From: Reyranella sp.
GTDB taxonomy: Bacteria; Pseudomonadota; Alphaproteobacteria; Reyranellales; Reyranellaceae
Reading direction: 5' to 3'
Assembly (NCBI RefSeq): GCF_004297265.1
Contig: NZ_SCUT01000047.1
Span: 48,437-112,436 of the forward strand
Length of the DNA: 64,000 nucleotides
The position numbers and the translations under genes were made by a program. Each line of letters opens with the position of its first letter. Position 1 is the first letter of the stretch. Below are positions 1 to 7,970 of the stretch, piece by piece. The notes under the pieces are model-generated. The model searched no databases and had not been told where the DNA came from. It saw only the letters and a program-made list of their open reading frames with translations.

Positions 1-59
1 TTACCGATGCCCGAAGCGGCGCCGGTGACGATGGCAATTCTTCCGGTGAAACGCGACAT
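1..59 (-). CDS. Short-chain dehydrogenase, N-terminus only (window edge)
   Basis: Only the first 19 or so codons are present; the gene runs off the left edge. The visible peptide (MSRFTGRIAIVTGAASGIG) is the first beta strand and the TGxxxGxG dinucleotide-binding loop of a classical SDR. It lies 24 bases downstream of the acetoacetate decarboxylase gene on the same strand. That context suggests 3-hydroxybutyrate dehydrogenase, which would complete a ketone-body/PHB-degradation operon, but the catalytic part is outside the window. Confidence 0.75.
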   Translation of the reverse strand, partial: MSRFTGRIAIVTGAASGIG

Positions 60-83
60 GGCTTTGTCCTTCTCTGTGCGTGA

Positions 84-839
84 TTACTTCGCGAGGTAGT
101 CGAACACGACTTCACCGAGACCCAGGGTGAGGTCGGTGACATAGTGGCTGGCCGAGACGACTTCCCGCACCGGCAGGCGCGAGACGTCGCACATTGCGTG
201 ATCGAAGAGCTGGAGCGCCGCCGGGCCGGTCCAGGCCCCTTTCACGGTCACGTCCTCGCAGTAGTAGCGCACCAGCTCGCAGATTCGCGGCGTGCAGTCG
301 ACGTGCGGCACGATCTTGATCATGAAGGCGGGCTTGGCGAGCGCCTTGATCAGCGGCGCGTGATCGAGTTCGCGATGCTTGTAGCCCATGGTGGCGTTGA
401 CGCAGAGCACCGAGCCGTAGTGCAGGGTGCACACCAGCGTCTCGCTCTCGTGGCTGATCTTCGGCGTGGCGAGCTTCTTGGGGAAACCCCAGATCTCGCG
501 GCCGCCGGCGATCGGCGAATTGTCGTCGAGATACATGGCGTGCACATAGCCGCCTTCCTGCACCTGGCCGTCCTTGTCCTTGAAACGCACCGGGATGACC
601 TGCCCGGTCTCGGTATAGTCGCCGAAGCCCGTGGAATCGGGCATGCGGATGAACTCGTAGTTTACCGTGTCGCCCACGACCTCCAGCGGCTCCGGCACCA
701 GCGCGCGCAGCACTTCGGGATCTGTGCGATAGGTGATGACGACGAACTCGCGATTGTAGAACTTGTACGGCGGCTTCGGATAGCTCGGGTTGTTGAGCGG
801 CATCGCGAAGGCGTTCTTGCGGACATCGTCGATTTTCAT
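84..839 (-). CDS. adc: Acetoacetate decarboxylase
   Basis: 251 residues, full length for the family. The enzyme decarboxylates acetoacetate to acetone and CO2 through a Schiff base on lysine. The sequence [11 protein letters not shown] at residues 112-122 carries the conserved Arg/Glu and the adjacent lysine pair that corresponds to the catalytic Lys115/Lys116 of the clostridial enzyme. The start codon overlaps the stop of the upstream patatin gene in an ATGA, so the two are probably translationally coupled. The SDR gene at the left edge follows directly. No signal peptide; cytoplasmic. Confidence 0.93.
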   Translation of the reverse strand: MKIDDVRKNAFAMPLNNPSYPKPPYKFYNREFVVITYRTDPEVLRALVPEPLEVVGDTVNYEFIRMPDSTGFGDYTETGQVIPVRFKDKDGQVQEGGYVHAMYLDDNSPIAGGREIWGFPKKLATPKISHESETLVCTLHYGSVLCVNATMGYKHRELDHAPLIKALAKPAFMIKIVPHVDCTPRICELVRYYCEDVTVKGAWTGPAALQLFDHAMCDVSRLPVREVVSASHYVTDLTLGLGEVVFDYLAK

Positions 840-1984
840 TTCCGGGGCTCCTTGCGGCCCTGCAGGGCCAGGTCGAAGGTGAAGACGCCGTCCGGGCTCT
901 CCGGACGCTGCAAGACTTCTGGATGTTCGAGCGTGCGGGCCATGTCGGAGTAACCCGACTTCCAGTGCTCCTCCATCGTGCGCCGCGAGAACTCGTAGTC
1001 CTTCGACGAGCCCTCATACTTCTGCGCGTGATAGATCGTGTGAATGATGTTGTAGACCTTGTTGTCGGCTTCCTTCGCCACCAGCTCGCCCTCGGGCGAC
1101 TGCCTCAGCTCCGGCGGCATGTCGGCCAGCAGCTTGGCGGTCGCGCGGCGCAGCGCCTGCATCTGGCGGAACTGGTCGGTGCCGGCGCGCGTGCGGCTCG
1201 AGTAGCGGATATCCTTCATGCGCGTGTCGACCTCGACCATGTCGCGTGGCAGGTCGCCGCGCGCGCTCCACAGGTCGATCTGGAAGGCAAGCGTGTCGGC
1301 GCGCGGCCGGGCGTCGAGCACCCATTGCAACGGCGTGTTCGAGACGACGCCGCCGTCCCAGTAGAACTCGCCGTCCACTTCCGCCGCGGGAAAGCCCGGC
1401 GGCAGCGAGCCGCTGGCGATTACGTGCTGCGGCCCAATCGTATGAGTGTCGTTGTCGAAGTAGATGAAGTTGCCGGTCCTGACGTTGGTGGCGCCGACGC
1501 TGAACCGCATTTCCTTCGCGTTGATGAGGTCGAAGTCGACCAGCCGCTCGAGCAGGCTCTTGAGTGGCGAGACGTCATAGTAGGCGAGATTGCCCGGATT
1601 GCCGGCGGGCGTGAAGATGGGCGGCGGGAATCGCGGCTTGAAGAAATCGGGCGCGCCGAACATCAGCGTTCCCAGCGAGCGCATCTGGTTCACGAACTGA
1701 TGTTCCATGTCGCTGCTGAATTCGAGGCCCTTCATGATCGGCAGGCCGATGGGCGAGCGTGTGATGGTCTCCCAGAAGGTGCGCAGCTTTTCGACACGCC
1801 GCTCCGGCGGATTGCCGGCGATCAGCGCCGAATTGATGGCACCGATCGAGATGCCGGCCACCCAGTCGGGATGGAGATCGGCCTCGGACAGGGCCTGATA
1901 GACGCCGGCCTGATAGGAGCCCAGCGCGCCGCCGCCCTGCAGCAGGAGTGCGATCCGTTCGAAGGGAGGGCGGGGGCGGGGCAC
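836..1984 (-). CDS. Patatin-like phospholipase/esterase (DUF3734 type)
   Basis: Patatin-fold acyl hydrolase. Numbered from the longest frame (TTG at 2083), it shows the oxyanion loop QGGGALGS at residues 49-56, the nucleophile elbow GISIG at 77-81 (Ser79) and the catalytic DGG at 243-245, followed by a long C-terminal extension of the DUF3734 type. I chose GTG 1984 because it begins the protein shortly before the conserved [11 protein letters not shown] strand. An AGGAG lies about 24 bases upstream, which is too far, so TTG 2083 remains possible. Coupled to adc by a 4-base overlap. In this setting it may release hydroxyacids from storage polyester or lipid (inference). Confidence 0.87.
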   Translation of the reverse strand: MPRPRPPFERIALLLQGGGALGSYQAGVYQALSEADLHPDWVAGISIGAINSALIAGNPPERRVEKLRTFWETITRSPIGLPIMKGLEFSSDMEHQFVNQMRSLGTLMFGAPDFFKPRFPPPIFTPAGNPGNLAYYDVSPLKSLLERLVDFDLINAKEMRFSVGATNVRTGNFIYFDNDTHTIGPQHVIASGSLPPGFPAAEVDGEFYWDGGVVSNTPLQWVLDARPRADTLAFQIDLWSARGDLPRDMVEVDTRMKDIRYSSRTRAGTDQFRQMQALRRATAKLLADMPPELRQSPEGELVAKEADNKVYNIIHTIYHAQKYEGSSKDYEFSRRTMEEHWKSGYSDMARTLEHPEVLQRPESPDGVFTFDLALQGRKEPRK

Positions 1985-2148
1985 GGACTGTGTACTGATC
2001 GCGCAGTCTCCTCTTTGGGCCGCCCGGTTGCGGCGACGATTTCTGGCGTGCCGTTCGGGCGGCGGCAACCACGTTTTCCGCAATTTCCGGACCGAACGCT
2101 TAGCGACTCCTGATTATGGCGGCATTACAGAGGCCGTCCGGCGGGAAG

Positions 2149-3282
2149 TCAGGCACGGCGGACGACTGTTCTGAAGGCAAGCCGGCAGGGGCGGCTCGCA
2201 TAGTAGGCGTTCCAGAGAGCGGGTGGGAGCCTCATCGCCTCGTAGTCGCCGGCCGTCGGGGTGAAGGCGAGTTTCAGGGCTCCCCTGACGCGGTCGACCG
2301 TCCGGTCGCACAGGAGGAGATCGGCGAAGTGTTCGACCTGGGCCGGTGGTGGCAGTCCCCGCCGCATCGTCTCGGCCATCGAGGCAGCCCGCTTGCGCAC
2401 GCGGTCGCTGTCGGCAATCCGGGAGGCAAGCGCCTGTGGAACGGTGACATCCAGCAGCTCCTGCGCCAGTGCGCAGCCCAGCAGGATGGCGCCACCGCAA
2501 CCTCGGCCCTGCGCGCGCGCATGCAGGGATCCCCAGTCGAGGTCGCGATGCCGGTCGACCATGCGGGCGAAATCGCTCACCCATTTCAGCTGGGTCCAGT
2601 TCTCCTTCGTGCCATGCCCGGCCAGCAGCAGGGCAAGGTTCGGGACCGAAAGGACCGGTACGTCGTGGCCGCCGACGGAGAGGAGGGGCGGATCGTCCCA
2701 GATCTCGTGTGGCGCGACCGGGAAGGGAACGTGTGCGCCGCAGAAGCCCCAATGCAGGTCGATGGCGGCACCATCGTCGGCTCGGGTGAAGGCGTATTGC
2801 CTTTGGGAGGCGAGGAAAGTGCGCCGGAATGTCCTGTCGCCCTGGGGGCTGGCGTATCCCATCGACGCGATCACGTCTTCGGCGTCGTCGATCCGCCGCT
2901 GCGGCACGATCACGTCGATATCGTTGTATTCCCGCCCGGCGAGGCCGCCATAGAGGGCAAGTGCCAGGGTCGGACCCTTGAATGCGACGAAGGGGATCGA
3001 TCGGGCGGACAGCGAAGCCGCCAGACGGTGCAGTTCACCGGCCAGAGCCAGGGATTTCAGAAGGTGGCGCTGGCGAAAATGGTCGAGATCGGCCTTCGCG
3101 TTCTCCGGTACCGTCTCCCAGGAGAGTTCCCCCAGGCAATCCAGGAGGGAGGGCCGAACCCCATGGTCTGCGGCCAGGCGTATCAGGGCCCGATGATCGA
3201 TGCCCTCGCGCAGCAGTTCCCTCAAGCGAGTCAGATCGGGCTGCGGACGCGTCGCAAGACAAAGAAACTGAAACTCCGGCAT
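2149..3282 (-). CDS. Lasso-cluster nucleotidyltransferase (NTP_transf_5 family)
   Basis: About 377 residues of the uncharacterised nucleotidyltransferase family that accompanies lasso-peptide kinases in several clusters. The FVAFKGPTLA stretch and the metal-binding NDIDVIV (DxD, from YNDID) form the family's polymerase-beta-like active site. It is the last gene of the lasso operon, immediately downstream of the precursor. ATG 3282 was chosen because family members typically start just before the PEFxxL motif; GTG 3303 is the alternative. By analogy with Bacillales clusters that pair a kinase with this family, it may add a nucleotide or further phosphates to a phosphorylated lasso peptide. The reaction here is unproven. 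Confidence 0.85.
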   Translation of the reverse strand: MPEFQFLCLATRPQPDLTRLRELLREGIDHRALIRLAADHGVRPSLLDCLGELSWETVPENAKADLDHFRQRHLLKSLALAGELHRLAASLSARSIPFVAFKGPTLALALYGGLAGREYNDIDVIVPQRRIDDAEDVIASMGYASPQGDRTFRRTFLASQRQYAFTRADDGAAIDLHWGFCGAHVPFPVAPHEIWDDPPLLSVGGHDVPVLSVPNLALLLAGHGTKENWTQLKWVSDFARMVDRHRDLDWGSLHARAQGRGCGGAILLGCALAQELLDVTVPQALASRIADSDRVRKRAASMAETMRRGLPPPAQVEHFADLLLCDRTVDRVRGALKLAFTPTAGDYEAMRLPPALWNAYYASRPCRLAFRTVVRRA

Positions 3283-3321
3283 CACCTCGACACCGGCGTT
3301 CACGCCGTCGAGGCAGACGGC

Positions 3322-3537
3322 TCAGGAATTGGAATCCCGGGACAGGCCATTCATCCCGCCGCGGCCGGTGTTGCGATTCTTCCAACCGTCGCGCCGGCCC
3401 CTGGAAGTCCACTGGGTCAGCGTCACGTCGCGCAGGGCACCCAGCTTGGTGAGAACGGGCCGCTCGTAAGGCTTCTTCTCCAGGGCAGGCGAGAGCATTG
3501 CGGCCTCATCACCCGTGTCTATCGACTTTTCGGTCAT
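3322..3537 (-). CDS. Lasso peptide precursor (A)
   Basis: 71 residues. The leader carries the RRE-recognition pattern YxxPxLxxxG: Tyr24, Pro27, Leu29, Gly33. Two leader threonines (Thr39, Thr41) could be the penultimate-Thr processing mark. The only acidic residue able to accept a macrolactam near the core N-terminus is Asp50. If Thr41 is at -2, the core is residues 43-71, starts with Trp and closes an 8-residue ring. The core is strongly basic (Arg46, 48, 49, 55, 59, 67, Lys53) and ends in Ser71, a plausible kinase target. An AAAGG ribosome site precedes the ATG. It sits between the B1 and nucleotidyltransferase genes. Confidence 0.9.
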   Translation of the reverse strand: MTEKSIDTGDEAAMLSPALEKKPYERPVLTKLGALRDVTLTQWTSRGRRDGWKNRNTGRGGMNGLSRDSNS

Positions 3538-3568
3538 TGGATCAGCCTTTCACCCTGTCGAGGCTCTT

Positions 3569-3904
3569 CTATCGGGTTGCTTCAATGAGGCCTTCGGCCT
3601 CGAGGCTTCCAAGTATTTGCACGACATCCGCCTGGCAAGCTTCTTCCGATACCTCGAATTCGGCCATCACCGAAGCGCAAAGGTCATCCACCGACCGGGG
3701 CTGCTCGAGCGAATCCCAGATATGAACGCCTACGCCCTGGAGGCCGAAGTAGATTGCCCGATCCAGGTCCAGAATCGCGACTTCGTCGTTGATCCTGCAG
3801 GAAACCTGCCGCGCCGACTTCTTGTAGAGCAGGGAAGATCCGTTCATGCCGTTGGACCCAAGGATGCCAACGCCAAGGGTAACAACAGATTTCTTGCTGA
3901 GCAA
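3569..3904 (-). CDS. PqqD-like RiPP recognition element protein (lasso B1)
   Basis: Stand-alone RRE of the PqqD fold, about 92-111 residues. It has the typical order: a beta hairpin (VSCRINDEVAILDLDRAIYF), an aromatic GVHIWDSLEQPRSVDDL stretch and a C-terminal helix pair. It would bind the precursor leader through the YxxPxL segment and present it to B2. The longest frame starts with TTG at 3904. An internal ATG at 3847 gives a more usual 92-residue length, but neither has a convincing ribosome site. Lies 27 bases after the cyclase stop and 31 before the precursor start. Confidence 0.88.
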   Translation of the reverse strand: MLSKKSVVTLGVGILGSNGMNGSSLLYKKSARQVSCRINDEVAILDLDRAIYFGLQGVGVHIWDSLEQPRSVDDLCASVMAEFEVSEEACQADVVQILGSLEAEGLIEATR

Positions 3905-3931
3905 ATGCGATAAGGCATTGATTTTGCCGCC

Positions 3932-5665
3932 TCATTGGCGTTTGCACGCGAGCCAGTGGTCCAGCGCATGGGCATTGAGCGACGTCGCCAGATCGGTATC
4001 GGAGGCGCCTCGATCGGGCAGGAATTGCGGGTCGACGTAGCGGCCGATCCGGTGGTCCTCCGGCAGGACGGGCAGGCCGACTTCCCGGATCGTCGCCACC
4101 TCCGGATAGCAGTCCAGCGGGGTCTTCCGGCGGGCCAGCACCTCCGCCGGGAGCCGACCGCGCATGGCCCCGCGGATCAGCCGCTTGTTCCAGCCCCAGG
4201 GGACCGGCGGAACCGACAGCATGAATTCGAGGACCCGAAGGTCGAGATAGGGATAGCGCCACTCGAAACCGCCAAGCGATCCTTCGAAGGCGCGGATGTC
4301 GAAGTGGCCTTGCCAGATCGGGCTGGTGAAGGAGCCGATCGAAGCTGGATGCCAGGGATGCGACATCTCACCCCCCAGGCCGAGGGACTCCCGTCGCTCG
4401 GCCAGATTCAACCGCTCGGCGAAGTCGCGCCGGAGCCAGGGCGGCAGCGTATCCGCCGGCTCCAGTTCGGCCTCCCGTTGCAGCCTTGTGTGGCGGCCGA
4501 TCGTCTGCACCCAGCCGGCGAGGCCCTTGGCCGCGGCATATCCGACCAGCGCTTGAGCCAAATGCCGCCACGATCGCTGCCGGCGCAGCCACCCGAGATA
4601 GGCGTCCCGTTCGAGGGCGAGCGCATTGTCCGGACCCTCCCCGTCCAGCCAGACGGAAGTGACGGCGCCCATCTCGCGCCCGACCCGCTGCATGTTGTGC
4701 GCGTTGACCAGCGCTGTCATGGGTTCGGCGGACCGCAGGGCGCGAGCGCGCCATCGCGGGTCGTAGGCAATGTCGTCGGCCGGCCGGATGCGCAACTCGA
4801 TCCCGATATGCCGTGCCGCGAGCGACGCGTAGTGGTCCTCCCTGATGTGCATCAGCCGTTCGTAGTGCTCGCACTCGGCGACGATCCGTGACGGATCGCC
4901 GGTCACTTCGACGGCGGTCGCCGCCAGGGTCGTCGAATCGAGACCGCCGCTCATCGCGACACCCACCCGGTCGGTGGGCAGCCGGTCCGCCACGGCACGC
5001 GACAGCAGCTCGCGAAAGCGCTCGTGAAAGGCCTCTTCCCTGTGTAGGTAGACCGGCTCGGGAATGTCGAGCCGCCAGTAGCGGCGCAGCGAGAGGCCAC
5101 CTTCGCCGAGCTTCAGCAGGTGCGCCGGCGCGAGCCGCTTGATGTCGCGATAGACGGTGCGCTCGAACTCGCGCGCCACGCCGAGGGCCAGGAAGTCGGC
5201 GATCCAGTAGTCGTCGAGCGCGTCGCGCGTCGGCACCCGCGCAGCGAGCCAGTCGAGCGAATCGCTGACGAGCCAGGCGTCCGCGGTCCTCGAGTGGAAG
5301 AGCGCGTGCACGCCGAGGCGGTCGCGCGCGCCGAGCAGGCACTGCGTCTCGTCGTCCCACAGGGCGAAGGCGAAGTCGCCGGCAAGGAAGTCGGTGAAGG
5401 CCTCGTGCCACTTCGCATAAGCCTGCAGGCAAAGCATCGCGTCCGATGCCGAGGCGGCAGATGTGCCGAGCCGTGCGCGAAGTTCGTCGCGCGCGTCGAG
5501 ACGGAAGCGGCCCACGATCCGGTAGCGTCCGGCCAGCGAGGCCGACGTGCTGCCCGGTCCGGCGATGAGGGCCGCGCGTCGGGCCCGGCCGACGATCTCG
5601 AGGCCGGAAGGGAGCTGCCGCAGGTCGATCGGCTCATCCCTGATGTTGAGAAGCGCCGCGAACAC
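3932..5665 (-). CDS. Lasso cyclase (asparagine-synthetase-like, C protein)
   Basis: 577 residues. An N-terminal glutaminase-like domain lacking the catalytic Cys2 (it begins Met-Phe-Ala-Ala) is followed by an ATP-pyrophosphatase domain with the PP-loop SGGLDS at residues 239-244. Later come a WLDGEGPDN segment and a conserved lysine in GWNKRLIRGAM, as in AsnB-type macrolactam synthetases. It activates the Asp side chain of the core by adenylation and joins it to the core N-terminus. The start is a GTG that overlaps the B2 stop codon (TAGTG). The frame stays open further upstream, but that part is antisense-like filler covering the B2 gene. Confidence 0.93.
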   Translation of the reverse strand: MFAALLNIRDEPIDLRQLPSGLEIVGRARRAALIAGPGSTSASLAGRYRIVGRFRLDARDELRARLGTSAASASDAMLCLQAYAKWHEAFTDFLAGDFAFALWDDETQCLLGARDRLGVHALFHSRTADAWLVSDSLDWLAARVPTRDALDDYWIADFLALGVAREFERTVYRDIKRLAPAHLLKLGEGGLSLRRYWRLDIPEPVYLHREEAFHERFRELLSRAVADRLPTDRVGVAMSGGLDSTTLAATAVEVTGDPSRIVAECEHYERLMHIREDHYASLAARHIGIELRIRPADDIAYDPRWRARALRSAEPMTALVNAHNMQRVGREMGAVTSVWLDGEGPDNALALERDAYLGWLRRQRSWRHLAQALVGYAAAKGLAGWVQTIGRHTRLQREAELEPADTLPPWLRRDFAERLNLAERRESLGLGGEMSHPWHPASIGSFTSPIWQGHFDIRAFEGSLGGFEWRYPYLDLRVLEFMLSVPPVPWGWNKRLIRGAMRGRLPAEVLARRKTPLDCYPEVATIREVGLPVLPEDHRIGRYVDPQFLPDRGASDTDLATSLNAHALDHWLACKRQ

Positions 5666-6093
5666 TAGCCCGACGTGCCCAATGTCTTGCGCGCGTCCCA
5701 TGCCGTGAGGTGGGTGTAGCGCTCGTGCTCTTCCTCGCCGATCACCACGACACCGTCGTGGACGAGCCAGGCATGGGCCATGAAGCCCGACGCATCGCGG
5801 ATGACGCCGATATGGATCTGCGACGGGTGACCGGCCGACGACAGCAGGCGCTGGAGCGCGAGGGCCGAGGAAAGACATGTGGCGCCGGGCACGCGTCGGG
5901 CGGCAGCGCGGACCGACCAGATGATTGGGGCGGCCGGTCGATTGCCTTCGCGGAGATGGCCGGCCCAGGCGCGCAGCCGCTTGATTGACACGAGATGCAA
6001 TGCGCAGCGCACGGCCACCAGCGTCGCGGCGGCCCTGACCAGCAGCAGGCGGTCGCTTCCCGGCAAGGCAAGGAAGGCGGCCAGCCGTTTCAC
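5665..6093 (-). CDS. Lasso leader peptidase (transglutaminase-like, B2)
   Basis: 142 residues, the usual size of a stand-alone B2. The transglutaminase-like Cys-His pair is visible: Cys73 in GATCLSSALALQRLL and His107 in MAHAWLVHDG. It cleaves the leader from the precursor with the help of the B1 protein. The ATG overlaps the kinase stop by 4 bases and its stop overlaps the cyclase GTG, so kinase, B2 and C are tightly coupled. Confidence 0.93.
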   Translation of the reverse strand: MKRLAAFLALPGSDRLLLVRAAATLVAVRCALHLVSIKRLRAWAGHLREGNRPAAPIIWSVRAAARRVPGATCLSSALALQRLLSSAGHPSQIHIGVIRDASGFMAHAWLVHDGVVVIGEEEHERYTHLTAWDARKTLGTSG

Positions 6094-7046
6094 GGTCCGA
6101 TGATCCGGCGGATTTCGCGGGCGACGCCGTCGAGCGCCGCGACGGTTCGCGGATAGCGCAGCGCATGGACCGGTAGCAGATCCGCCACGCGCGCCACGAA
6201 GCGGATCTGGTTTTCCATGCGACGGCTGCTGGCGTACCGCGTGTCCATCGCCGAGGACATCAGGGTCTTCGCGAGTTCCAGGCCGTTCAGGCGGATGCTC
6301 GAAATCTCCGTGACGGTTTCGTCATCGGGCTCGCCGAGATGGAACAGCGCGGCAAGCCGCGACGGTCCGCGATGGTGGTGCACCTCGCGGCGCGGCCGGA
6401 CCATGATCTTTCCGCTCAACGCGTTGAAATGCCCGTCGGCCACGGCATCGGGCAGGAAGCCCGTGGCGGGCTTGTCGAGCAGCTTCAATCGATAGGGGCC
6501 GGGATAGGCCAGTATCGTGTCGCCGGCGAAGCTCACGCGCAGCATGTCGTCGGTGATGAGATCGGCGCCGCGGCTGATCAGGTAGGCGGCGAGCGTCGAC
6601 TTGCCGGCGCCGCTTCGGCCCAGCAGTCCAACGGCGCGGCCTTCCATCTCGAGCACGGTCGCGTGAAGCGTCTCCTCGCCCTGCAGGGTGAGCGACGCGC
6701 TGACGACGAAGTTCAGGAGATTGGCTTCGAAGGCTCTTTGCTCAACGTCGCCCAGCATCCGGCAGATCGCGGTCCGGCCGTTCGCCGAAATCGTGGCCTC
6801 GAAGACCTCGCTGGACTTCATGTAGACGCTGCCGTCGCCCAGCACGACATGCTCGATCCAGTCCTCGGGATCGCGGGGGCCGCCGGGCGCCACGGCCCGG
6901 AAATAGTCCGGCGATCCGGCGAGGATCGTGAGGTCGGCGCAACCGTCGCCGCCCGCCGCCTCGTGCACCGACGTCAGCGGCAACTCGCTCTCGATCATGA
7001 GGCCATAGACGAGGTGGCGATTACGAAATCGACAACGGGCGTTCAC
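6090..7046 (-). CDS. HPr-kinase-like lasso peptide kinase
   Basis: About 318 residues with a C-terminal HPrK-type domain: Walker A GRSGAGKST at residues 143-151, then GADLITDD with the paired aspartates of HPr kinases. Members of this family in lasso clusters (paeninodin/Thermobacillus type) phosphorylate the C-terminal serine of the precursor. The precursor here does end in Ser71. GTG 7046 was chosen because GCAGGAG lies 6 bases upstream; in-frame ATGs at 7085, 7091 and 7142 lack such a site. It is the first gene of the lasso operon, divergent from the oxygenase pair across about 135 bases. Confidence 0.88.
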   Translation of the reverse strand: MNARCRFRNRHLVYGLMIESELPLTSVHEAAGGDGCADLTILAGSPDYFRAVAPGGPRDPEDWIEHVVLGDGSVYMKSSEVFEATISANGRTAICRMLGDVEQRAFEANLLNFVVSASLTLQGEETLHATVLEMEGRAVGLLGRSGAGKSTLAAYLISRGADLITDDMLRVSFAGDTILAYPGPYRLKLLDKPATGFLPDAVADGHFNALSGKIMVRPRREVHHHRGPSRLAALFHLGEPDDETVTEISSIRLNGLELAKTLMSSAMDTRYASSRRMENQIRFVARVADLLPVHALRYPRTVAALDGVAREIRRIIGP

Positions 7047-7181
7047 GTGCACTCCTGCCGGCGGCCCGGGGCGGACACCTTGCATGCTCATAGCAGAATG
7101 CCTTGACTTCCTCGATTGTTGCGACAGCCTTGGCATCGACACGATACCGCAGCGGTCTGGCTGGGATTATAGGCGACGCAC

Positions 7182-7970
7182 ATGATTCGAATCGATTTTT
7201 CCGGCGTTCCGACCGAGGGACTCTCCCAATCGAAGGAGATCGAGGCGGCCTTCGACGGGTTCACGCGCGAAGGCTATGTCATTCTCGACAACATCGTGCC
7301 GCAGGACACGGTTCGCGCGCTGCATGAGGAGTTCCTCGAACGCTACAAGGACCAGATCAGGGACAAGGAAACGGCCGATTCGCTGGAGGTCGGCGCCCGG
7401 CGCTTCATGATACCACTGCAATTCTCGGGAGGCCTCGGCGCGGCGCAGGTCTTCGCCAATCCCTATGTGATCGCGCTCGTCCGCATGATCCTCGACGACG
7501 AGGCGATCATCGAAGCCTTCGGCGCGATCCTCTCGCTGAGCGGCGCCGAAAAGCAGCACATCCACCATGACGGTCCGATCCTGTTCAATTCCGAGATTTC
7601 ACGTCTGCTGCCGGCCTACGCCATGACCTTCGCCCTTCCCCTGATCGAGATGAACGAGACAACGGGCACCACGGCGCTATGGCCCGGCAGCCATCGGCGG
7701 GGCGGTCACGAAGGCGCCGAGCCGGAGCAGCCGACGATCCCGCCCGGTTCCGGCGTGATGTGGGATTTCCGTACATACCATAGCGGGATGGCCAACCGGT
7801 CCGATCAGGTCCGGCCGATGGTCTACGCGACCTATGCGCGCCGCTGGTATCAGGATCCGGTCAATTTCCGGAAGGAGACGCTGCAGCGCCTGGTCTTCGA
7901 GCCGGGCTTCCTCGGCGGCATGCCGGAGGACCTCCGCAAGCTGTTCGCCCACGTGCGCTCAGCCGCCTGA
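7182..7970 (+). CDS. PhyH-family Fe(II)/2-oxoglutarate oxygenase 1
   Basis: 262 residues of the phytanoyl-CoA dioxygenase (PhyH) superfamily. The facial triad is visible as HxD at His128/Asp130 (QHIHHDGPILF) and a distal His200 in RTYHSGMANRS, followed by Arg206/Arg211 for 2-oxoglutarate. Such enzymes hydroxylate C-H bonds, in RiPP clusters often an Asp or other side chain. Its start lies about 135 bases from the divergent kinase gene, and its stop overlaps the next oxygenase start by one base. A role in tailoring the lasso peptide is inferred from position only. Confidence 0.87.
   Translation: MIRIDFSGVPTEGLSQSKEIEAAFDGFTREGYVILDNIVPQDTVRALHEEFLERYKDQIRDKETADSLEVGARRFMIPLQFSGGLGAAQVFANPYVIALVRMILDDEAIIEAFGAILSLSGAEKQHIHHDGPILFNSEISRLLPAYAMTFALPLIEMNETTGTTALWPGSHRRGGHEGAEPEQPTIPPGSGVMWDFRTYHSGMANRSDQVRPMVYATYARRWYQDPVNFRKETLQRLVFEPGFLGGMPEDLRKLFAHVRSAA

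Noticed and set aside
5666..6166. Upstream extension of the cyclase frame (744-codon version)
   Set aside because: The added part lies over the B2 gene in another frame, is Arg/Pro-rich and unlike asparagine-synthetase N-termini. The GTG at 5665 overlapping the B2 stop gives the normal length.
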